Shown here one piece after another: positions 51,171 to 59,171 of a stretch of 64,000 nucleotides of DNA. How positions within the stretch are numbered: the first letter of the stretch is position 1; each line of letters begins with the position of its first letter. The notes beneath the pieces are model-generated. The model saw only the letters and a program-made list of their open reading frames with translations. It was not told the origin of the DNA and made no database searches. This DNA is from Camelus bactrianus (lineage: Eukaryota > Chordata > Mammalia > Artiodactyla > Camelidae), in NCBI RefSeq assembly GCF_048773025.1, contig NC_133539.1:32871001-32935000 (forward strand). Reading direction: 5' to 3'. The position numbers and the translations under genes were made by a program.

Positions 51171-51539
51171 TAGCCAGAAATGTAGGAGTTAAATCAGATA
51201 TACGTGTGTCTGTGGAGGGGGTGGGGAGTGAAGGGGGATGAATATTAAAAAATGTGTGTGTAAGATAATTCTTAGAAATAGAGACTAATCAACATTGTGA
51301 GTAATTTTGAAACAAAAACCATAAAAGAGTATTGTATTCTATGACTTGATTTTGGTAACTGAGGTTATTTGGTGATCTTCCTGAAAGTTCCATAGAAATG
51401 CATGCTAAACTTGTTATCTGCTTTGGCATTTGCTTATAATTCAGATCCTTTATTTTGGATCTAATGGGAATGCTGAACCATGCTTCTGGGACCATTTGTT
51501 ATACAAATTCTCTAATACACTACTTAAACTAAGCAGGCC

Positions 51540-52285
51540 GAACTAAGAGAAATGAGACTATATCCTGTCTTCCTCTCTTCTAACACCTGCCTGCTCCTGT
51601 GTATTTTAACTCACTGAGGCAGATGCTGGGGTGACTGGCCCTTTTGGCACACACCATTCCTGTGCACTGAGTAGACGGGGGCCCAGGGAAGTAACACCCG
51701 CACCCCCACCCTCAGCAATCCTCAACCAAACACAGATGAGCACTGGTCAATATTCCCTCAATACTCCTCTCCCTCACCCATCAATTAAGAGAACCCTGAG
51801 GCGTTCCCTACATTGTCTTCAGAGTTTCACAGCAGGACTGACTCCCAGTTGCCCCTGGTGTAATCTGCTCAATAATACACTCTTTTTTTTTAAAATTTTT
51901 TTAATTGAAGTATATTCAGTTTACAATGATTTGTCAATTTCTGTGTACAGCATAATGTTTCAGTCATACATGTACATACATATATTTGTTTTCATATTCT
52001 TTTTCATTATAGGTGACTACATGATATTGAACAGAAAAAAAGTGCTGTTTATCTATTTTATATATAGTAGTCAGTATCTGCAAATCTCAAACTTCCAATT
52101 TATCCCTTTCCACCCTCTTCCCCCTTGGTGACCATGTTTATTTACTATGTCTGTGAGTCTGTTTCTGAGTCTCTTATCAATAATACACTCTTTATTTACT
52201 TCCTTCCCTTCCTATCTCACTTCCCAGTGCTCCCTGAGGTCACCCCCTGTAAAAGAAATTTCTCAGGGATTGTTTGTAAGGGTTC
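51540..52285. other. Unassigned GC-richer host segment around the recent L1
   Basis: Apart from the inserted L1, this segment (CTGCCTGCTCCTGTG, AATACTCCTCTCCCTC, CCTTCCCTTCCTATCTCAC, GCTCCCTGAGGTCACC) reads like part of an old dispersed repeat that I could not name. No gene is supported; the open frames here are chance. Confidence 0.5.
51886..52176 (-). mobile_element. Recent 5'-truncated L1 3' end with perfect 17-bp target duplication
   Basis: TCAATAATACACTCTTT occurs exactly at 51869-51885 and 52177-52193, and the sequence between is a 291-base inverted L1 3' UTR: T-rich tail first, then GAAGTATATTCAGTTTAC, TCAATTTCTGTGTACAGC, TTTCAGTCATACATGTAC and GTATCTGCAAATCTC. Removing it restores an uninterrupted older sequence. 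Classic target-primed reverse transcription product. Same subfamily type as 25586-26446. Confidence 0.96.
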
Positions 52286-52287
52286 GA

Positions 52288-52745
52288 CATTTGTCAGGGT
52301 TCTACAGAGAAACCGGATCAACAGGATTTTTACAAAGGTGCAAATTCCAAGATCTGCAAATTGAGTCAGCAAGCTAGGGACCCAGAAGAGCTGACTTAGT
52401 TCCAGTCTGAGTCCAAAGGCCAGAGAAACCAGAAGAGATGGGCCTGTAGTTCCATCCTGAAAGCCAGTAGTCTCAAAACCCAGTCTGAGTCTGACATATC
52501 AGCTCAAATGCCATCGGACAGGAGGAATTTGTGGGAAGGTCTGCCTTTTTGTTCTATTCTGGGCTTCAGTTTATCAGATAAGCCCCACCTATCTTAGGAG
52601 AGAAATCTGCTGCTCAGTCTACTGATTTAAATGTTAATCTTGTCCCAACACACTCTCACTAAAATATCCAGAATAATGAATGAATGGCCAAAGATCTGGG
52701 CACCCCATGGTGTAGCCAAGTGACATGTAAAATTACACATCAAAT
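52288..52745 (+). mobile_element. MLT2-type LTR fossil (ERVL)
   Basis: A solo LTR of the ERVL group, in sense orientation to CADM2. It starts near TTGTCAGGGTTCTACAGAGAAAC and ends near AAGTGACATGTAAAATTACACATCA. Internal landmarks recalled from MLT2 are AGTTCCAGTCTGAGTCC, CCTTTTTGTTCTATTC, GTCTACTGATTTAAATG and TCTGGGCACCCCATGG. Eutherian-age and degraded, with no internal coding region seen. Confidence 0.9.
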
Positions 52746-54378
52746 TATCCCAAAATCACACTATTCTGATCTTTCTTCTCCCACCATTTTCTCTGGAATT
52801 GAAGCTTTATTTTGTATGTCAAGATGAAATTAAAAGTTGCTATTTGTATATGTGGTCAGAGTTTAAAAGATGATAGTCCTCATTTTCCCAGGATCATTCT
52901 GATTCATTCTTGTTACCCTGTATATTAAATTACTATTCCCTCTTCACTTTTAAAAATGTTCTGCTTGGAAGACAAAATTTTATGATCATCATACTAATAG
53001 ATTCTGTAAATGTGATGATGATAATAGAAAAATTAGTGAAGTATATTTCAATCTTTTATTAAATGATCTTTTTCTACTGGTTAAAAATTATGATGAATAT
53101 GTGTCATATTTCTTCAAATTAATTTTTTTCCTGGGTTTTATATTTCAGACTAGTTATTTTCCGTGATGTACATGAAATACCTATTTGTAAACCAAATATT
53201 ATTGTTGATTATTTTTTTTTAAAGGATTGAGAAAGAATTTCTTTTTTTAAAGGATTGAGAAAGAATACATTTGGAAAGTATAAGTAATTTGTAAGTATAA
53301 TGTAAGGTCTTCACAAGATCGGAGTTTATTGTTCTATAGATGACAAATCTGAGTAATATTTTTCTGAAATAAGATAACTAACCTGAAAATGACACAGTTG
53401 GTGGATATTTATTTAATTAGTTTCTAAGTCAGAAAGTGAGTATAACCTCAGGGTAGTTTAGTTCTTCTGTCACGACAGAGGGGAGAGTGAGAATAATCGT
53501 GACTGTCTGGAGCATTCAGAGCCTGGTTTGCTTATGGTTGAGAATATGAAGATCAGCGGAGATACTTTCCTATTGACTATGGAGCATGCACTAGCAAAGT
53601 CTCATAAAGGAAAGAGCGTATCTTTTCTTTTATTTTTCATTTTTCTATGAAATATGTATCTCCTGTTGATTAAAGAATATTACATGGCATAAAAGTTAGG
53701 AATATAAATGTCAAAGTGTTTTTGCATCCTCTTCCACCAAGGATGACTTTATTGTTAAATAAAAATAACTTTATAACAATTATGTTGTAGCATATGGAAC
53801 AAAATATTAACTTTTCATAATACACTAAATAGCTATTTCAGATGATTTGCTAACTGTACTTTAGGGCAAACAGCATGTGCTAAGTGCTGCATTACTGCAT
53901 TTTCAGAAAGATTCTGCATAATGCTTGTGAGGCATTAGTTGATCTTGAGTTCTTTGTTGGTTCCTTATTGTGAGTCCCTTGTATTCTTGCAACAATGAAA
54001 GTGTTGTTATTCAAATGCACATAAATGCATTCAGTCTATAATAATAGTATTCATAGCCATCTATAAATAGTTGAAGAAACAATTGTATGAAATGGTTGAT
54101 ATTTATCTGAACCACTTTTTGCAATTTCACTTTTAAATTCAGATTTCAGAAGTAATACATCAGTGGCACTCGTAAAATATTCAGATACTGTTGTTAGTTT
54201 TTCCTGGACAGGATAGTAGGTTCTTAAAATTGCATACCCTGTTTTTCACCCAATCTAAGATATCCCTTCTAAATATACACAATTAGGCTGAACATACACC
54301 AGGATGTACAATTATTAAATATGTAGTTTTATATGTGTTTAATGACTTTACTTAATATTTCTTTTTATTTTTTTCTAG
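52746..54378. other. Intronic stretch before the last exon
   Basis: AT-rich with no named repeat. It contains a 28-base-period tandem duplication at 53214-53266. The last 30 bases form the T-rich polypyrimidine tract. Confidence 0.6.
53214..53266 (+). repeat. Tandem duplication, 28-base period
   Basis: TTTTTTTAAAGGATTGAGAAAGAAT occurs twice in a row with a 28-base period; the AAAGGATTGAGAAAGAAT cores are at 53221-53238 and 53249-53266 and are identical. Confidence 0.95.
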
Positions 54379-54469
54379 ATACACCATCAGTAAAGATTAT
54401 ACCATCTACTCCTTTTCCACAAGAAGGACAACCTTTAATTTTGACTTGTGAATCCAAAGGAAAACCACT
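54379..54469 (+). CDS. CADM2: CADM2 internal exon: start of Ig domain 3
   Basis: This 91-nt exon follows a long T-rich tract ending CTAG (54375-54378) and stops at a GTAAGT donor (54470-54475). With the previous exon it completes Tyr and reads YTPSVKIIPSTPFPQEG, then LILTCESKGKP. The Cys is the B-strand cysteine of the third, C2-type Ig domain; its partner is in the next exon, beyond the window. The exon ends in phase 2 after CT of a split codon. It is the only one of the four whose length is not a multiple of three, so skipping it alone would shift the frame, whereas skipping any of the other three would keep it. Probably the sixth coding exon. Confidence 0.96.
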
Positions 54470-54475
54470 GTAAGT

Positions 54476-55269
54476 AATTTAATGAGCAATAAAGTTTTTC
54501 ACTGTTTCTTCTATCCTGCTTTGACTGCAGACTTTAACTGCAGAAATCCAGTGTTTCTGTCTTTTCTTGGTGGGCAAAGTGATCTCAGAACAGAAAACCC
54601 CCTGAACCATGTCTTCATTAAGTGTCTGTTGAAGATTGGTCTTTTACTTTGACATCTAGTGAAGTTTCTGGGAAGGTTTCCAGCTGTGATTTTTGTTTTC
54701 TTTTTTTTTTCCCCACTAAGATGTTTCAACCTGAAAGGAGCATGGGCTTAATCAGTCACTGTTTACATCATCAGATTGATAGAAGTTACACTTTGCTGAA
54801 CCTAGTTCTCTCATGAAAAACTTTGAACATATTGAATACTCAAAATATGCCCAAGTTTTAAAGTTGCATGGGAAATCATTTTCATAAGGGAAAGCAAATC
54901 TACATTTCTTATGTAGCCCCATGAGACATAATTTGGGAATGTGATATGGTTGGAAGTAATGTGAATGAAAAGGGTCAGAAGCTCAACATTTTTAATTATA
55001 AAGTGATTTCATTGTTATATCACTTCAACTCTAAAATTTCACTTTTTGACCATGTTCATGAACAGCTAACTAGTAGAAAATCTGTATTTAATACAAAATT
55101 CAAGTATAGAAAAAATAAGCATTATTTAAAGACTGAAAGTGATTTGATCCTTCTGTAGTAACACTCTACTTGGAAATGAAAGTCATTTATTTGATCTTTT
55201 TGGAAGCTTCCAATTGATTTGCATTTCCATTTAAATTTTAATAGGAGGAATTGAATTGTTCTTTATACA
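54476..55269. other. Intronic stretch with no recognised content
   Basis: No gene or named repeat between the exon donor and the solo LTR. Confidence 0.6.
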
Positions 55270-55873
55270 TGTTGGGGGAGAATAGGTTCTTGCCTCGTGC
55301 AGGAAAAAGTCAAGAGCAAGGCATGGTAAAGTGAAAGCAAGTTTATTTAGAGAGATACACACCCCATGGACAAAGTGCAGTCTGTCTCTCTCAGAAGGGA
55401 AAATGGCTTAGGAGATAACACTCCTTAGGCAGAGTTTGGGCCATCTTGGAAAGGTGAGAGGGAGAGAAGCTGAGAGGTGTGGGGTGTTTAGTTTAAAGTA
55501 AAAGTAGATGCACACAGCATAGAGTGCAGGCTGTCTCAGAAGGCAAGAGAGAGAGCGACAGCAAGAGTGACCACGTGGTGCAGAACTGTTAGGTTTTATG
55601 GGCTGGGCAATTTCATATGCTAAGGAGTAGGAGGATTATTCCACCTACTTTGGGGAAGGGGCGAGGATTTCCAGGAAATGCACCCCTGTGCCCACATTTT
55701 GACCTTTTATGGTCAGCCCAGGAACTGTCATGGTGCCTATGGGTGTGCCATGAGTCTCCAGGTCTACTGGAAGTCTAATCTTCCACCATCTTGGTTCTGA
55801 TCAGTTTGTCCTGTCCTCAATGGCTGTGTCGTTCCTTCAATGGTTGTGTCCTGCCCCCTTTCCTCCTGCTTCA
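55270..55873 (-). mobile_element. Solo LTR of an endogenous retrovirus, looks whole
   Basis: About 604 bases. On the minus strand it opens TGAAGCAGGAGGAAAGGGGG and closes with a CA dinucleotide, the usual retroviral LTR ends. A polyadenylation signal lies in CTCTAAATAAACTTGC (about 55340-55355), followed by a pyrimidine-rich stretch to the 3' end. No gag, pol or env sequence adjoins it, so it is the product of LTR-LTR recombination. I judge it an artiodactyl-lineage ERV, possibly class II, by general resemblance to ruminant LTRs. Probably younger than the MLT copies. I could not confirm a target duplication. Confidence 0.78.
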
Positions 55874-56086
55874 TATGTAAATGTATGTGATAGCTTTTCT
55901 GCCAATCAAATTTAATAACTAAAAATTTATTTCTCATAACATTTGTTATTTAAGTGTAGATTTTATATTATCACATGAGGAATTTATCTAAAATAATTTT
56001 AAGACAGAAGCCTGAAATTTCAACTTCCTCAGTTGTATTGTATTATACTATTTAACGCACTAAGTGAACTCACAATTTCTTTATCA
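55874..56086. other. Short intron stretch between the solo LTR and the L1
   Basis: AT-rich unique-looking DNA; nothing recognised. Confidence 0.6.
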
Positions 56087-56581
56087 CCAGTATTGATATT
56101 TTGTTTTTTTTTTAACTTTTTAACTTTTTTTATTGAGTAATAGTCATTTTACAATGTTATGTCAAATTCTAGTGTAGAGCACAATTTCTCAGTTATACAT
56201 GAACATACGTATATTCATTGTCATATTTTTTTCTGCTATGAGCTACCACAAGATCTTGTTTATATTTCCTTGTGCTATACAATATAATCTTGTTTATCTA
56301 TTCTGCATTTTAAAATCCCAGTCTGTCCCTTCTCACCCCCCGCTTCCTTGGCAACCACAAGTTTGTCTTCTATGTCTATGAGTCTGTTTCTGTTTTGTTT
56401 TGTTTTGTTTTTAGATTCCTCATATGAGCGATCACATATAGTATTTTTCTTTCTCTTTCTGGCTTACTTCACTTAGAATGACATTCTACAGGAACATCCA
56501 TGTTCCTGCAAATGGCGTTAAGTTGTCGGTTTTTATGGCTGAATAGTATTCCATTGTATAAATATACCACCTCTTCTTTGC

Positions 56582-56779
56582 TCAGTCATCTGTTGATGGA
56601 CATTTAAGCTGTTTCCATGTCTTGGCTATTGTAAATAGTGCTGCTATGAACATTGGGGTGCAGGTGTCATTTTGAAGTAGGGTTCCTTCTGGATATATCC
56701 CCAGGAGTGGGATTCCTGGGTCATATGGTAAGTCTATTCCTAGTCTTTTGAGGAATCTCCATACTGTTTTCCACAATGG
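56582..56779 (-). pseudogene. L1 ORF2 C-terminal remnant
   Basis: [29 protein letters not shown] and [18 protein letters not shown] mark the end of ORF2p, like the longer remnant at 25924-26391. It begins abruptly at the internal junction near 56780, upstream of which the sequence is inter-ORF, not ORF2. It is interrupted again just downstream (TGA after TDD). Confidence 0.88.
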
Positions 56780-56921
56780 CTTTCCTTGCTTCCTCTCCCA
56801 CTCTTAATGATTTAAATGTATTCTTTTACAATTTTGTGTTTATTCTTTTTGTAATTCATGGTAGTTATCACCTTTCCAGTTATGAGTTTCTCATTTTTGT
56901 AGCATCTTGCTTCTTTTCTAT

Positions 56922-57821
56922 TTAGAGTAGACCTGTCAATATTTCTTTTAGCATGGGTTTAGTGTTGCTAAACTGTTTCAGTTTTTGCTTGTCTGTGAAG
57001 TTCTTTATCTCTCCTTCTATTCTAAAGGATAGCCTTGCTGGGTAGAGTATCCTAGGCTGCATCTTTTTTTCATTCAGGACTTTGAATATATCTTGCCATT
57101 CCCTTCTGGCCTGTAGTGTTTGTGTAGAGAAATCAGCTGAGAGCCTTATGGGGGTTCCCTTGTAACTCACTCTTTGCTTTTCTCTTGCTGCCTTTAGAAT
57201 CATTTCTTTATCCCTGACTCTGGCCATCTTGATTATGATATGTCTTGGTGTGAGTCTGTTTGGGTCCTTCCTGTTTGGGACCCTCTGAGCCTCCTGTTCT
57301 TGGATATTTGATTCCTTTAGGTTTGGAACGTTTTCAGTCATGATATCTTCAAATACCTCTTCAATCCCCTTTGTTCTTTCTTCCCCTTCTGGAACCCCTA
57401 TTATGCGTAGATTGGCACGCTTTATATTATCCCATAGGTCCCTTATATTGTTTTCATTGTTTTTTATTTGTTTTTCTCTCAGCTGTTCTGATTGGGTGCT
57501 TTCTGTTGTCCTGTCTTCTAGGTCACTTATTCGTTCCTGTGCATTATCTAGCCTGCTTTGTACAGCCTTTAGGTCAGCTCTCATCTCAGCAAATGAGTTT
57601 ATTAATCCTACTTGGTTCTTCTTTATAGCTTCTATTTAATTTTTGACATATTTTATATCTCTAAACACTATTTCTTTTAGTTCCTTCAGTACTTTGATCA
57701 CTCCTTTTTTGAAATCTTGATCTAGTAGGCCATCGATGTCTATTTCCTTGATCGTGCTTTCAGGGGATTTCTCTTGATCTTTAAATTGGGAGTGGTTCCT
57801 CTGCTTCTTCATATTGCTCAT
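56922..57821 (-). pseudogene. L1 ORF1 (RNA-binding chaperone), one in-frame stop
   Basis: ORF1p coats L1 RNA as a trimer. The frame starts MSNMKKQRNHSQ (or at the second Met, MKKQRN, the more usual L1 start) and ends KPMLKEILTGLL, about 299 codons. Order: a short basic N-terminus, coiled-coil heptads (IDGLLDQDFKKGVIKVLKEL and QSRLDNAQERISDLEDR), the RRM (LRIIGVPEGEE, RHIIIKMARVRDKEMI) and the C-terminal domain (LSADFSTQTLQARREW, ILYPARLSFRIEGEI). One TAA lies in frame at 57636-57638, about 61 codons in; the frame is otherwise open. This indicates a relatively young copy now unable to make full ORF1p. Confidence 0.92.
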
Positions 57822-59155
57822 TATCTCTTTGGGACTGTGGCTTAAGGAGTATCAGTTATCTTGTTCTCTTGGAGACGCTGTGCTCTTAATGATTTTATCG
57901 AGAGGTCTTTGTGTCTTCGCCCTGTTTCATGAACTCAGCTTGCTGTTTCCAGAGGCCCTTAGTTGGCACCCTCGTCTGTGCTGCTCCCAGTGGCTGTGGG
58001 CTAGCAGATCACGCCCCCTCCCAACACTGGGTCTGGTGCTGATCTCTTATCCGGTGGGTGGGCGGGTCACTCCCCTTCCCGATGCTGCAGTCAGATGCTG
58101 CACTCGGGGAGGCAGGTGAGCAGATCGCACCCCCTCTCAGCACTGTGGTCAGGTGCTGCATTCCTGCCAGGAAAGCAGGTTGCCACCTGCCCTTTCCCCG
58201 CACCTGTCACTCCGCTGCTCTGTGCAGCTGCCCGCTCTGGCTCTGGTCGGTGTTCTGAAGGCGGGCTCAAGGAAGATCGCGGAATGGCTCCGCCTCTGCT
58301 CCATGCCAAATCTCAGCTCCTTATTTGTCTTGGAAGCGCAAGTTCTCTGAGGTGCCAGGGCAGAAAGACCCTATCTGCCTCCAGCTGTAAACAAGTCTCG
58401 GTCCTGCCTAGGAGGTTTCGGAGTCCCCAGGTGCGGATTCAGGTCTTGGCCCCACCCCCGCCGGGGCGCTGCGCACAAGAGAGTATGACGGCTGTGGCTG
58501 AGCCCCGCTTCTCTTCTCGCGAGAAGCCCTAGTAATGGGCGCACAAGTCTGAGGAGACAAAGGCTGTGGCGCCCCTCCACCCAGTGCACACAAGCCCTGT
58601 TGCTTTGCTTTTTTCACAATTTATGGGGGACCGAGATTGTTCTGCTCCATATCCCCTCCCAGCCAAGGCATGCAGCCCCCTGCAGTCCCCCAGGGCTGCC
58701 TCAGTGCAGCTGCCCCAGTCCTCCGCCTGGCTCAGGTGGCCTGTCCCGGCCCCAGCTGCCGGCTCGCATCTCGGGCTGGATGTCGCAGGGACCCTTTGTT
58801 CCCGTTTAACTCAGTTCTTTAGGACAGGGGGTGCTCAGGGCAGATCTGAGCCTCAGAGGCTCCCTCTCTGTCCCAGTGGCCTCCGTTGGAGAGGGGAGAC
58901 CCAGCAAACGAGCACCAGTCCTTCTTTGCCGCTCCCTCCCCGCGGGACCGGTCCTACACTGTTTTGCTTTTTCTTCTTTTTCCCTTTTTTCCTACCAGAT
59001 TTTTGGTGTCTTTGTCTTTCGAAGAGTGCGATATTCTGTGTGAGTTCAGCAGGTGCTCTGGTTGGCTAAGTGGGTCCGTAGATGTGAGTTTTGGTGTATT
59101 TGTGGGAGAGGGTGAGCTACAAGCGTCCTTCTACTCTGCCGTCTTACTTCTCTCT
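57822..59155 (-). promoter_or_regulatory. L1 5' UTR (internal promoter region), GC-rich
   Basis: The only strongly GC- and CpG-rich stretch of the window, at the 5' end of the L1 on the minus strand. In L1s this region carries the internal promoter, and in human L1 also an antisense promoter that here would fire in the CADM2 sense direction. At the very start, AAGACGGCAG (59135-59144 reversed) stands where many mammalian L1s have a YY1 site (AAGATGGC), with C for T in the core. Activity is unknown. The many short open frames here are composition artefacts. Confidence 0.75.
58515..58524. promoter_or_regulatory. TCTCGCGAGA palindrome (CGCG element, BANP-type)
   Basis: Exact TCTCGCGAGA, within a 14-bp perfect palindrome (58513-58526), in the L1 5' UTR. 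This decamer is known as the CGCG element bound by BANP at CpG-island promoters when unmethylated. Presence is seen; function is inferred. Confidence 0.6.
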
Positions 59156-59171
59156 CCAGTATTGATATTTT

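Larger units (their letters stand above)
35795..54378 (+). other. CADM2: CADM2 intron (18.6 kb)
   Basis: Phase-1 intron of 18,584 bases. Recognised contents: MIR (36.3 kb), an MLT1/MST-type LTR end (37.1 kb), L1 3' ends at 41.5, 46.0, 48.0 and 51.9 kb, a MITE-like palindromic relic (42.8 kb), L2 (44.4 kb), MER20 (45.5 kb), MIR (46.6 kb) and an MLT2-type LTR (52.3 kb). Long parts between these are AT-rich with no recognisable content. Confidence 0.9.
56103..59155 (-). mobile_element. L1 with its own 5' end but most of ORF2 missing, 16-bp target duplication
   Basis: CCAGTATTGATATTTT occurs exactly at 56087-56102 and 59156-59171, so everything between entered as one unit of about 3.05 kb. Minus-strand order is: 5' UTR (59155 to about 57822, GC-rich), ORF1 (57821-56922), a short inter-ORF segment (to about 56781), the last part of ORF2 (about 56780-56420), a camelid-type 3' UTR, an AATAAA signal (TTTATT at 56129-56134) and an A-rich tail. 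A complete L1 would be about 6-7 kb, so roughly 3 kb of ORF2 (endonuclease and reverse transcriptase) is absent. The start, AGACGGCAGAGTAGAAGGACG, resembles the promoter end of artiodactyl L1s. Confidence 0.93.

Noticed and set aside
51631-52131. 166-codon open frame on the + strand
   Set aside because: It crosses the boundary of a recent antisense L1 insertion and has no start context, exon structure or family resemblance; coincidental.
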